From contig JAHRHY010000003.1 of assembly GCA_019671135.1 (NCBI GenBank), forward strand, positions 1,178,001-1,242,000: 64,000 nt of DNA, written 5' to 3'. Below, in pieces: positions 12,604 through 23,840 of the stretch. The stretch comes from Linnemannia hyalina. Its lineage: Eukaryota; Mortierellomycota; Mortierellomycetes; Mortierellales; Mortierellaceae. A program made the position numbers and the translations under genes. A model generated the notes under the pieces. The model had not been told where the DNA came from and ran no database searches. It saw nothing but the letters and a program-made list of their open reading frames with translations. How positions within the stretch are numbered: position 1 is the stretch's first letter; every line of letters begins with the position of its first letter.

Positions 12604-12860
12604 TCTTGCTGGCTTTTTGAACCCTTTTCATCTCTTTGCAATTTGTCGCACCATGTCACTTCTTTTCTTTGTTGAACTTTTGAACGTCTCACCTTTTCAT
12701 CTCTTTGCAATTTGTCGATTTGTCGCACCATGTCACTTCTTTTCTTTGTTGACCTTTTGAACGTTCCACCTTTCATTTCTTTTGCAACTTGTCGCGCTAT
12801 GTCTCTTCTTTTTCTTGTTGACCTTTTTAACGCCTCATCATTTCGTTTCTTTGCATCCTC
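12604..12860. repeat. Minisatellite downstream of kinase copy A
   Basis: About four tandem units of roughly 66-76 bp. Each holds CTTGTTGACCTTTTGAACG or a variant, a TTTCATTTCTTTTGCAA-like stretch, TTGTCGC and CATGTC. Kinase copy B (about 30513-30660) and copy C (about 54585-54720) have about two units each, so the number varies between copies. The positions fall in the 3' flank of the kinase genes. Confidence 0.75.
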
Positions 12861-13027
12861 TCGCACCATGGCCATATATACATACAACAACAACTTCAAC
12901 CACTTCGTTTCTGATGATATAATACAATTTAATATACATAGTATACATAATATACATAATATACATAATACACGACAGGTCATCATACAAGGAGCGGCAG
13001 AGGCAGGGGAATCTCTGAAGGCATCCT

Positions 13028-15332
13028 TTACCGACGGAGGTAGGTGTGCCAGTAATCCTGGTCACCACCATGACCTCCGTCCTTGTCCTCCGGTGCCTTC
13101 TCTTCCCTCGTCGCTCCCTTCTGCATGACCTTGGCCTTCTTGCGGCCCTTGACTCTCTCCTCCTCCTCCTCCTCCTCGTCATCGTCTGAGTCGCCCTCCC
13201 AGACTTCCTTGGCTCTCTTGGCCTTCTTTGCCTTCTCGACCTGTTCAAAAATGTCGTCGAGATCAATGTCGTCAGGGTCGACGACGGGCTCTGAGGATTC
13301 GGCAACCTCCAAGGTCTGGGTGGCCTCCTCTTGGGTCTGGGCCTCCTCCTCGTCCGAGTCGTCATCGTCTGAGTCGCCCTCCAAGACCTTGTTGGCTCTC
13401 TTGGCCTTCTTTGCCTCCTCGACTTGTTCAAAAATGTCGTCGAGGTCAATGTCGTCAGGGTCGACGACGGGCTCTGAGGATTCGGCCACCTCCAAGGTCT
13501 GGGTGGCCTCCTCCTGGGTCTGGGTCCCCTCCTCGTCCGAGTCGTCCGAGTCGTCCTCCAAGACCTTCTTGGCTCTCTTGGCCTTCTTTGCCTCCTCGAC
13601 CTGTTCAAAAATGTCATCGAGGTCAATGTCGTCAAGGTCGACGACTGGCTCTAAGGGCTCGGCCACCTCCAAGGTCTGGGCGGCCTCCTCCTCTTCTTCA
13701 CCCCCCTCCTCCTTCACGGAATCGTCCAACTGGGACCCGATCTGCTCCTCCGGCGTCTTGGCATCCTCCTCTTCCTGCGACTTGATAATCTCAACCTGAT
13801 AAGCGCCATCAGGGTCTGATGCGTCGTCCTCGGTTGGCAGGGGAGCAGGTGTGCGCAAAATGTCCCAGGAGACACTCTGCGGCACAGGCCCGTCGGTCAG
13901 GAAGGGGTGAGCCAGCAGATCGGGCATCGCGATCCGGCTCCCAGGATCGCTCTCGAGGGTTCTCTCAAGCAAGTCCCTAGCGTTGGGACTAATGCTTACG
14001 CTAATATTAAGAGGCTTCCTCTTGCCAGGGAGCTGGTACGTGACACCAAGCAACATCCTGAAGAGGATGGCCCCGATGGCGAACACGTCCAGGGCGTAGG
14101 TGTGCCCCTTGCGATTGAGAACCTCGGGGGCCTGGAAGCCAGGAGTTCCGACCACATTCCTAATGTGCGTAAGCAATAGTACATGAGTAAGCAACGGTAC
14201 AGGTATGTTAGCAACATGCTCCATGTTTGAATTGAAGAGAGCATGCTTGAGTTAAGACAACATTTACTTGTACATATCATAATCGTATCATCTTACCGGA
14301 ACTCCTTGCCCTCTCTCAGATCTCGCGTTTGACCAAAGTCACCGACCTTCAACACCAACTCCTCTGTCAGCAAGAGGTTGAGTGGTTTCAGGTCATGGTG
14401 GACCAGGTTCAAACTGTGTAAGTGAGCCACGCCGGCCACCAGTTGCTGTCCGAAATACCGGACTTCGTGTTCCTGAAGACTTCTCCTGGCCTCCAACAAG
14501 GTGTCCAGGTTCTAGATAGGTAGGAGTATTTAAAGGGAGATTGGCGTCAGGGTTATTGTCCTCGCCAATATGTACATGGCAATCGCAGATGGATTCTAAT
14601 CATTCTCTCTTACCTTGTTGGAGCACAGCTCCATCGTCAAACAAGGGAACATTCCGTCCTTGAAGTAACTGATGGGGGCGACGACATTGGGGTGGTGGGG
14701 CTGGTGGTCGAGGATCGTTTTGCACGCTTGCCACTCTTGCTCAGCCTGGAAGGAAATGTTGAGAACACACATATGGTTAGAATACAAGACTCGACTCAGT
14801 CAAACTTCCATACACACTTGCAGTAGCAGAAACCAAATACTTACATCCGCCTCCTCCATGTCAAATATTTTAAAGGTCTTGAGAGCGACCTTTTCGCCCT
14901 TCTCGTCGACAGCCACATGAACTTGTCCGAACGAACCCTAAGCAATCGAAACAAAAATTAGAGACAAGATCGAAATCAGGATTAGCACTGCAGCTTTTCG
15001 ACTAGTGGATTGAGGTACGACAGCTGTGTGGGTCATCAATTAATACTTACTTCGCCCAGAAGATGGGTCTGTCGGTAGGTCTTGTTGGCGGCCTTGTCGA
15101 TGATGGTCTTGAGAGGTGGTGGTGGGGTGCGCTGCCGTCTTGGTTGGCGTTGGACGACCTTCTGGCCGTAATCGTTCTCGTCTCCGCTGCTGCCACCAGC
15201 ACCACAACTGCCTTCGCCGTCGCTGCCACAGTCGTAGAAGATGGGAAGGCCGGTGCTGTTGGGTGCTGGATGGTTGTCGTTGAGGGCCTTGTCGTTGTTG
15301 TGAGAGTTTTGGATGGAGCTGCTGGAGTTCAT
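13028..15332 (-). CDS. Polo-like Ser/Thr kinase with acidic repeat tail, copy A (intact)
   Basis: Predicted active protein kinase of 617 residues. Exons (minus): 15332-15051, 14937-14845, 14745-14614, 14511-14297 and 14159-13028. Kinase landmarks: LLGEGSFGQVHVAVD glycine loop, VALKTF lysine, LVHHDLKPLNLLL catalytic loop (His in place of the HRD arginine), VGDFGQTRDL, and GTPGFQAPEVL. The end of the domain, DLLAHPFLTDGPVP, is reminiscent of Polo kinases (FFTSGYIP). No polo boxes follow. Instead the last exon encodes three tandem acidic units of about 55-60 residues, each with DIDLDDIFEQVE, KKAKRA and a Ser/Asp cluster, then a basic KGRKKAKV stretch and the end WHTYLRR. Start ATG 15332 precedes a Ser/Asn-rich leader. 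Exons 1-4 encode the same peptide as copy B. Polo-like assignment is inferred; other CAMK/PLK-type families are possible. Confidence 0.87.
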
Positions 15333-16540
15333 CGTAGTAAGCGACAAGGAGATATGACGAGTGAAAATGAAAATGAGGTCGAGAGGAAAGAAGAAAAAAG
15401 GTCGCTTTTGGAGGGGAGGTTATCCGTTTATACAGGAAAATGAATTATGAATGAGCTGAGGCACTGGACATTTACTTGTCTGTCCTCCTTTGAACCTGAA
15501 ATGGAAAACATCCCTCTATCCCCTCTCTGTTTGCGTGATGGCTGCCGTTCAACGACAACAGCGGTGAAAGACACAGGGCTACCCAAGAGGATATCCCCTG
15601 CCGTTCATGCAAAAATGCCTCACCGCTACGTAAACAAAACCGAAGAAAACGGAACACCTTGGCTGCACACTCGTTATTATTACTGACTGAATTAATTGTC
15701 TATTCTATGGGTGTTTTTCGCTTATTCCACTATTGAAAAAATTCGCTGTAAACCCTTCTGGACAAGACAGACGAGCTCGAGGGATATTGCTGGAAAGTGT
15801 TGTCGACAGCAATGACGGACAGACATGGTTGCCTATGGTTCGCGTCAAGACTAGACTGTACTTGTGGTAAGGATGATGGTTACTCTTTTCAACGGCCGAA
15901 TAAAATGTGCTATCCCCTCCTCTGTTTTTGGGCCTCAGGGACAGCCAAATTATCTTTATTATTCTCTCCTGTTGTTTTTCATGCGAGTACCCAATGAACG
16001 TATTCCAATTGACGAGGAAGGGATTGAATGTTTCGATGGGCGAGGACATTTTTTAAAATATGCCTAATATGCCAAAAGACTAAAGGGAGCGGCCCCTTCC
16101 ATGTTCACACGACCGTTGGCTTTCAATCGAAGAAGTGGAGAGAGAGGGTAATAAGGAGAGAGGTACAGAGGGACAGAGGGACAGAGGGACAGAGGGACAG
16201 AGCGACAGAGGGAGAAGGAGAGAGGAAGGGTGACAAAAACAAAAAAAAAAAAGCATATGTCAAAAACAACATTTTTGTCCTTCCACAATCATCTTTTTTT
16301 TTTCATTCGCCCTTTGAATTGGATGTATTCTTAAAACTATTATCTTACCCACCCTTACTTTCGTATCCAATCTGCAAGGGTACGGACGAATCTTGCGTAA
16401 CCCTGATCTTTTTTAGAGGAGAAGGATCTAGCAATGGGAGCCTGTGGTACTTCTATTTCTTTGACGATACTTCCTATCCCGATCTCCCATCATTAACTAT
16501 ATCTCATCAATTGCTTGTAACTCGCTCATTAATACCATAG
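13665..16540. repeat. Inverted repeat arm 1 (near-identical tract)
   Basis: Reverse-complement match to 27062-29930. Over the parts compared by eye the two are identical except for one 8-bp unit in the GGGACAGA tract, including introns and the 5' flank. Outside the tract the copies differ every few bases: in the acidic-repeat codons below 13665, and from about 16541 upward, where CATAGCCCAAAG faces CATAGCACAAAG. Confidence 0.88.
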
Positions 16541-16640
16541 CCCAAAGTTAATCTTCGTGATTTCGTCTCCTCTCTTCGCCCTAGAGTTTTTAGAAGCAGC
16601 GGTGAAGTTTATTAGCTGTATTAGCTGTACAATTAATAGC
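15333..16640. other. 5' flank of kinase copy A
   Basis: Upstream region shared with copy B (about 26990-28261, reversed) and, more diverged, with copy C (56767-57990). It contains an 8-bp tandem repeat GGGACAGA at about 16160-16215 (one unit fewer in copy B) and an A12 run at 16241-16252. A 114-codon open frame (16049-15705, minus) is kept in B only because the DNA is identical, and it is broken in C, so I do not call it a gene. The stretch probably acts as the kinase promoter. Confidence 0.6.
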
Positions 16641-18230
16641 AGTATTCATGAATTGATTCTTGGTGTTGCCAACACATTAGGCTGTCTGGCTCCACTTTCT
16701 TTCTCTCCCTTCTTCTACAAGTCAGTGCGCTTTCCCTCCTCTTCCTTTGCAAGTTTAAAAGGGCGAGGCAAGAGACGTTGATCTCGAGTGAGTACCATAT
16801 TTGGTTACGAGGCAGATAGAGGAGAAGGCCCGTACCAAGGCCCTGTGATCATTTCATGTTTATTTGTCTCTGGCACTACGTTCCTGGTTCTCCCCTTGTT
16901 TTTGCCTAGCTTCCTTTTTGCTTCCATCGATTGTTTTGCCTCCATGTCTGCATGACGTTTTTCTTTTTTGTGTTTAGCAGGGGTACTGTTGCATAGGTAC
17001 CTCTTCCTTTTCCCTACTCACCGCACTGGCCTTGAGTCCATTCCTTCTTCCCTTTAATCCCTATTTCCTATTGGCCCTCTCTCCTTCCCTCTCTCTCTTC
17101 GCCTTCTCTCTTTAATTTCTCTCTCTTTACTTTCACCCTCTTTACTTTCACCCTCTTTACTTTCACTCTTTTTACGTAATCCCTCTTTACCTTATCCTTC
17201 CTTAATTTGCCTTATCCGCGTTGTTCGATTGACCTGTCCCACTTCCTCATTATCCTCGCAAAATTTAAGGGAACGTTAACTTGCTTGCACTACCTTATTA
17301 AGGTATCTCTGCATCAATCTGCTTGGACCTGGGGATTTCTAATTATCCAAACTGTCGACAAAATGAGATTGTCTTGCGACCCGAGGGCACGGTTGGGGTT
17401 CTGTGGTTCTTCTTGGTTTAACACTACCTGGGAATGGTCGATATGGTTATGGGATGGGAGAGTATATATGTAATTGGTTAGTGGCTCTTCGGTGTTTTCT
17501 GATTACATTTTTGTCTCTCCTCTTTTTTCTTACTTTCTCTCTCAAGCTAGGACCAAACAACAGGACAAAGCACGCTGGCGGGATAGTTGGCGAGCGAGCA
17601 AGAACATGGCCAAGAACTGCACACTCTCGACGTAATCATTCTCCTTTCCAAAATATTCAGTTAGGTATCAACAAGGACTGGCGGACAGAGTGTCACTGAC
17701 TCTGTGTATTCAATCATGTCCCTCACCTCTTCTCCATAAACTATGCAGAAGCATACAGGAATCCAGCCATCATAGTAGAGCATGAGGAAGTCTAACGGCG
17801 CTCGACATTACCAAGGTCAAACAGGAACATGCATATCTGGTGGGCTACATGGCGCTAATGGCAAGAGGAATGACTAATGGCGAAAGGAAGAACTGATGGG
17901 AACGAAGCAGTTGGAAAAAGACACCCCTGCCTTCGTCTTCTCGCGCGACAATTACAGCTTGCAGAGGTGTGTATGTTTTTTATGGCTCTCGGGGGCGGCA
18001 TTCAAGGAGAACTGGACCTAGGAATGTCCCTTTGATCATCAAATGACTCTATCTCTCTCTTTGTACTTTCAGGAGAAGGCATCTCAGTGCTTTTCATAGA
18101 TAATAAATATATGTATTTCCTATTCTCTCTCTGCTGTTCTTTCAAAAGGTATGACCTGAAGCACCACGTTCTTTTTCCTCTTTCCTAACGCCATTACCTG
18201 ACAAAGTTGAATGTGAGCCTTTTTACACTT
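16640..18230 (+). repeat. R repeat copy 1 (internally shortened)
   Basis: Member of a repeat family of roughly 1.5-1.9 kb with at least nine copies here in both orientations. Landmarks in order: an ACACATTAGG...CTTTCTTTCTC start region, TTTAGCAGGGGTACTG, a long C/T tract (17040-17200), CTGCTTGGACCTGG, CAAACTGTCGACAAAATGAG, AACACTACCTGGGAATGGTC, a GACAATTACAG region, CTCTCTCTTTGTACTTTCAGG and TAGATAATAAATATATG. Relative to the copy at 21985-23840 this one lacks about 300 bp in the middle (after 17260) including the CGTCTGAGTAGCACCACCG block. It holds no consistent open frame. Confidence 0.75.
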
Positions 18231-18231
18231 T

Positions 18232-18664
18232 ACTTAGGAGGCCATCCATATTCCGCTCCACGAACCATAGACTGTTGTATAATAATATCTGTCAACACCT
18301 TTTAAAACAGCGTGTTACGTGAGAGTACATCAAATCTCAGCACCTTTTTCCTTCCACCAATCTCCATTTTCTACATCCACTTTATCTGAGAATGCCTTGG
18401 ACATGATCATCTCATATTGGATCCTGGATATTGCAGATAGTAATTTCCAATCCAATATGAGATGATCATGTCCAGGGCATTCTCAGCTAAAGTGGATGAC
18501 ATTACAAAGTAGTGGTGGTGGCGGATGTAGAAAATGGAGATTGGTGGAAGGAAAAAGGTGCTGAGATTTGATGTACTCTCACGTAACACGCTGTTTTAAA
18601 AGGTGTTGACAGATATTATTATACAGCAGTCTATGGTTCGTGGAGCGGGATTTGGATGGCCTCC
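18232..18664. repeat. 430 bp imperfect palindrome
   Basis: Left arm 18232-18421 (AGGAGGCCATCC through ATCTCATATTGGA) is mirrored by right arm 18449-18664 (TCCAATATGAGAT through GGATGGCCTCC), with a central loop of about 27 bases. The right arm has roughly 26 extra bases (around 18500-18530, GTAGTGGTGGTGGCGG). Transcribed or single-stranded, it would form a very long hairpin. It stands where the other units have a kinase fragment. Confidence 0.88.
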
Positions 18665-18970
18665 CTAGTGGACTTATGGGGGAAATGGGCCACCAAGCTC
18701 GTAAGTTGTTCGATCAAAAGAAAATGCATAGTACGGCGGTGGATATGTGGTGTGAAGACGCCATCCTTTACAAAAGGTTGATTGGCCGGTCCTACAAGCC
18801 TTCGTAAGACAAGGCCACAAAGAAGCACAAAGAATCAGGGTGCCAGTAGACCCAAGCGTCCAAGTATCAGCGGAAAGAGGCAAAGGGACTACAGGAGTGA
18901 GCATCGGACAACAACCCCAAGACAAAACGTCAAATCGGTGGGTTTGAAGGGCCATGCGTCCTCCACTGCT
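18664..18970 (+). pseudogene. Kinase-family fragment (3' part)
   Basis: Encodes part of a protein kinase domain: the reading DQKKMHSTAVDMWCEDAILY resembles the subdomain IX helix (DVWS.G.ILY) after an APE-like position, followed by RLIGRSYKPS and then stop codons. The upstream catalytic segments are missing and replaced by the palindrome. A nearly identical fragment lies at 25240-25545 and a more diverged one at 60340-60660. The tail continues straight into an inverted R repeat. Confidence 0.75.
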
Positions 18971-20510
18971 ATTGACAGCGACTCGAAAAACGACCTGAGA
19001 CTTATTTCAAAAGCCTATTGCATTCAAATATCTTTGTTAGATGAAAAGTAGCAGTAGGTCTTGTCACACTATTTAAAAGAGCAACGGAGAGAAGCAAATA
19101 CATATATCTATTATCTATGGTAAACAATGAGGTGCCTTGGCCTGAAAAGTACAAAGAGAAAGATAGAGTCGTTTGATGATCAAAGGGACATTCCTATGTC
19201 CAGTTTTTCTTGAATGCCGCACTCAATAGCCCAAAAAAAACACATACAGACACCTCTCCAAGTTGTAATTGTCGCGAGAAGACAAAGGCAGGGTCTCCCG
19301 TTCCTACTGCCTCGTTGCCATCAGCTCCTCTTGCCATTAGTCCTTCGTCTTACCATCAGCTCTTCCTCCTACCCTTAATCCTTCCTCTTGCTATCAGCGC
19401 CATGCAGCCCGCCCGATAACTATGCTTCTATTTGACCTTGTTGATACCCGACTGAGTATTGCCGATGGGAAATGATCATGTCGAGAATACGCTATTCTTG
19501 TCCAAGTCCCTGCTCGCTCGTCAATTGTTCTGTCAGTGACCTTTGTCCTCTTGTGCGGCCCTAGTTCGAGAGAGAAAAAAACAAAAAAGAAGGGAGACAA
19601 AAAAAAAGTGGTCAGAAAACACCGAAGCCACTAACCAACTACATAAATACTCTCCTACCCCACACCATACCGACCATCCCCAGGTAGTGTTAGACCACGA
19701 AGAAACCACAGAACCCTCAACCGTGCCCTCGAGTCGCAAGACATTCTCATTTTGTCGACAGTTTGGGTAAACAGAAGTCCGCGCCAGGTCCAAGCAGATT
19801 GATGCAAAGATCCCTGGCTAGGGTAGTGCAAAAGCAAAATACTACTGAAGAGGCACATTCAGCAGGTTAAGGAACCAGCAGTGACTATGCCGCCTTCATT
19901 CCCATAACAGAGCACCAGGAGGCTATACTCGCGATACCCTGAGAAGCAATGAGAGAGATGGAATGCAAGTCATCGAGGGCTGAGACGGTGGTGCTACTCA
20001 GACGACCACATCCTGTTGACAGCCGATATGATTGTGACAAAGGAGAACGATTACATCGAAAGTGTACCTTCCTTAATTGCGCAATGGTTTGTGCACGAGA
20101 GCCTTAAATCCTGCCGAGTATGAATGAGGAAGCGGTGGCCATGGCGTGGTGAATGCGTCGACCGACTTTGGTGAATGACTTGATCAGCGCAGAGTCAAGA
20201 CTGTCCGAGTGATGCTTCATGCTAGAATGTGAGTCGAGTGGACTTGAATAGATGAGAGAAGTGGAGAGGGCAACTGTACGGTGATAGGGCGAATTGAGGA
20301 AAGAAAGGTAAAGGGAGATGAGGAAGGATAGGGTGAAGGGGTAGAAGGTGAAGAGAGAGAAAGAAGGAGCAGAGGGAAGAGCAGAGGGAAGAGCAGAGGG
20401 AAGTGCAAAGGGAAGAGCAGAGGGAAGAGCAGAAGGAGGCGTTGAGGATAAGGGATTGGCGTCATGGTCAATTGTGGTGTGAAGGGAAAGGGACGTCATG
20501 CAATCTTGGG
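18970..20510 (-). repeat. R repeat copy 2 (inverted)
   Basis: Reverse complement of the R family, running from the R end (AAAGCCTATTGCATTC, TTATCTATGG) at about 18970 to the C/T tract and GTGGTGTGAAGGGAAAGGGA at about 20500. It includes the CGGTGGTGCTACTCAGACGA block that copy 1 lacks. With copy 1 it forms inverted flanks around the palindrome and kinase fragment. Confidence 0.75.
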
Positions 20511-20514
20511 GGAA

Positions 20515-21990
20515 ACTTAGGCACAATAATGTCCTGTGATCATTTCACTTCTTTGACTCATCGGTTTCCATGGCACAGGCCATCTCATATATTTGTCTCC
20601 TATCCAATATGATTCTCTCTTTTGAAAGCATTAGGGAAATGGATATTCATCCTCAGGGTCTACTTGCCTCGCTGCTCTTGTAGACTTGCAAAGGAACCGC
20701 CATGTTTTTCGGCAGTCAAGATGGCTTGAGAGGTGGTTGAGGATGGAAATCAACATCACGTTCATTGATAGTGCGAATAAAGAACATCCTTCATCGTTCA
20801 GAGCGCGAAGAGAAGAAAAAAATGGGAAACCACATCGTCGGTTACTAAGGTCAGATAGTTGTTCATCTTAGTCATAGGGCAAGGTCAAAACGACATGCTC
20901 AACATGATGCACCCATACAAAAACCCTTGTCAATGTCATATGTTGGGGATGATCAATAAGTGACTTGAACTCCTTAGAGTTTCGTGAAGCGTGTCTTGCT
21001 CCGAGTGGCGAGGCACGTTGCTTGAAGGTTGTATCATTTTAACAACCTTTCCAGTTTCTTGCTGAGTCTCTTAGCATGTGTGGCAACAACATGCAGGTTC
21101 TGCTATTCCTTTGTAATAGTGTACTACTGTTATTTATAATCATAACCCCCATAGGGTATATCCGAGCTCTCACACCCAGGATAACCCTTGCACTGCACTC
21201 AGTACACCAGCCCCCCACTATCGCTCGTTGGGAATTTGACTGTATCAGTCGCTATGTGCTCATCTGGAGGGGTGGCATGAGTAGCCTTTAGTGGGTGGAA
21301 TCGTTTTCTTGCAATGTTGAAATGAATCCTCTACGGTGAATTGCTTCGACCATAGCATTGGCTCCGAGGTGTCCACAGTTGTGGACTTCTTTCAATAATA
21401 GGATTCGATGATCCTTATCGAGTACTGTCCGGTTCGTCTCGTTTGTCCGCAGTTCGTAGAGGTGGGGTGCGGCGATGTCGACTTGGGGTGTTCTCAAGGC
21501 TTTGAGCTATTTGGCTGGACATCACTTGAGGACGCTCTTGCTTCTTGCCAAAGACACTCTCTGATTGGAACCCAGAGCGAGTTGTCAGCTGCGTACTGCA
21601 GGGGAATCATATACTCAGAGTGCACTCATGTCCGAGGAAGACTTGTCGAAGCTGAGGATTACTTGACCCAGACTGGTCTTCCTGCTATTTTGGAGGTAGT
21701 TCAGGTCCATTGGAAAAATGATATTAGAGGCCAAAGGTGTCAAGAGTAATCCATTTCCTCATGGATCTTATGTTAATATAAGAGATTCAAGACTCTCAGG
21801 TTCTCTTCAGTCTCGTTAGGATGGCCTCTTTAAAGCTGTACATCGTTACTAACGGTGGTTCTTATTTATACTTGAAGAACTCACTGGACAGTTGATCGAC
21901 TCTGACTGTGCCCCATCTCATGAGACGAGGGAGAGGGCGACAAAAAGAGAAACATTGCTCTCCTATAGTCGCTATTTTTTCTAGTGTAGC
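20515..21990 (-). mobile_element. Ty3/gypsy retrotransposon remnant, internally deleted
   Basis: Minus-strand reading near 21288-21497 gives an integrase zinc-binding segment (HNCGHLGANAMVEAIHRRGF, preceded by DKDHRILLLKEV), typical of Ty3/gypsy Pol. The downstream integrase catalytic core, still recognisable in the plus-strand copy near 51330-51565, is missing: at about 21200-21240 the match jumps to sequence equivalent to 52060, a deletion of about 750 bp. Stops and frameshifts disable the rest. No LTRs could be delimited by eye. The element lies between two R copies. Confidence 0.8.
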
Positions 21991-23840
21991 TGACACATTA
22001 GCTTGTCTGTACTCTCCCTATCTCCTTCCCTCCACAAGTCTTCTTCCTTCTTCTCTCTTCCCTCTTCCCTCTTCCCTGTCAGTATTTTTTCCCTCCTATC
22101 TTGAGACGAATAAACAAGAAATGATCACAGAACAATGTTCCCTCTACCCTCCAAGCTAGCACGTTTTCTTTTTTCCGTTTAGCAGGGTTCCCTTCTCACA
22201 GTTGACCAGATGAAAATCCTCAAAGCCTCCCTCTGCTCTTCCCTTTGTTTGCTCTCTCTTCACCTTCCTCTTCACCTTCTCCCCCTTATCCCTTTTCACC
22301 TCCCTTCATCAATTTTTCCTCAATTCGCCTTATTCGCGTTCAATTGACCTCTCCCACTTCTCTCATCTATTCAAGTCCACTCGACTCACATTCTTGCATG
22401 GAGCATCGCTCGGACAGTCTTCATCCTGCGCTGATCAAGTCATTCACCAGAGTCGGTCGACGCATTCACCACGCCATGGCCACCGCTTCCTCATTCATAC
22501 TCGGCAGGATTTAAGATTCCCGTGCATAAGCCATTGCGCAATTAAGGAAGGTACACTTTCGATGTAATCGTTCTCCTTTGTCACAATCATATCGGCTGTC
22601 AACAGGATGTGGTCGTCTGAGTAGCACCACCGTCTCAGCCTCGATGACTTGCATTCCATCTTCTTCATTACTTCTCAGGGTATCGGGAGTATCAATTGGA
22701 CAGTTGATTCCTCTTGGTACTTTGTTATGGGAATGAAGGCGGCATAGTCACTGCTGGTTCTTTAACCTGCTGAATGTGCCTCTTCAGTAGTATTTTGCTT
22801 TTGCACTACCTTACTCAGGGATCTTTGCATCAATCTGCTCGGACCTGACGGGGATTTCTGTTTACCCAAACTGTCGACAAAATGAGAATGTCTTGCGACT
22901 CGAGGGCACGGTTGAGGGTTCTGTGGTTTCTTCGTGGACAAACACTACCTGGGAATGGTCGGTATGGTTGTGGGATAGGAGAGTATTTATGTAGTTGGTT
23001 AGTGGCTTCGGTGTTTTCTGACCACTTTTTTGTCTCTCTCTCTCTTTTTTGTTTCTTTCTTTCTCGCAATAGGAGCGAACAACAGGATAAAGAACACTGA
23101 CAGGACAAAGGACGCTGACCAGACAATTGACGAGCAAGCAGGGATATGAACAAGAACAGTATATTCTCGACATGATCATTCCCCATTGCCAATACTCAGT
23201 CGAGTATCAACAAGGTGAAATAGAAGCATAGTTATCGGGTGGGCTACATGGCGCTGATAGCAAGAGGAAGGCTTAATGACAAGAAGAAGAGCTAGTGGCA
23301 AGAGGAAGGGGTAATGGTAGGAGGAAGAGCTGGTGGTAAGAAGAAGGACTAATGGCAAGAGGAAGAGCTAATGGCAACGAAGCAGTAGGGACGGGAGACC
23401 CCTGCTTTCGTCCTTTCACGCGACAATTACAACTTGGAGAGGTATGTTTTTTTATGGCTATTGAGTGCGGAATTCAAGAAAAACTGGACATAGGAATGTC
23501 CCTTTGATCATCAAATGACTCTATCTCTCTCTTTGTACTTTCATGAGAAGGCATCTCAGTGTTTTCCATAGATAATAAATATATGTACTTCCTACTCTCT
23601 CTGCTGTTCTTTCAAAAGGTGTGACAAGAAAAAACACTACTTTTCATCTAACAAGATATTTGAATGAGAAATGAAGAACAGATCAACCGGATATACCGGT
23701 CTTAATGGATGAGCAGGCGATGGGCTTTTGAAATACGTCTCGGATCGTTTTCGAGTCGCTATCAATAGCAGTGGTCGAAAATCGAGTTCTCTTTCCTAAC
23801 GCCATAATCTGATAAAGTTGAATGTAAGCTTTTTCTACAC
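21985..23840 (+). repeat. R repeat copy 3 (most complete)
   Basis: Contains the full landmark series: ACACATTAGCTTGTCTG, GAAATGATCACAG, TTTAGCAGGGTTCCC, C/T tract, CACTTCTCTCATCTATTC, CGTCTGAGTAGCACCACCG, CAAACTGTCGACAAAATGAG, AACACTACCTGGGAATGG, a run of imperfect GGCAAGAGGAAG units (23260-23400), CTCTCTCTTTGTACTTTCA, TAGATAATAAATATATG, and the end GCAGTGGTCGAAAATCGAG. No long conserved frame is present, so it looks like non-coding ends of a larger element or a non-autonomous element. Confidence 0.75.

Noticed and set aside
13083..13799. Long plus-strand serine-rich frame opposite kinase A
   Set aside because: Antisense shadow of the acidic repeat codons (GAC/GAG read as Ser/Leu).
15705..16049. 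114-codon minus frame upstream of kinase A (also 27545-27889)
   Set aside because: It is identical in A and B only because the DNA is identical, and it is truncated and altered in copy C. There are no similarity or splice signals.
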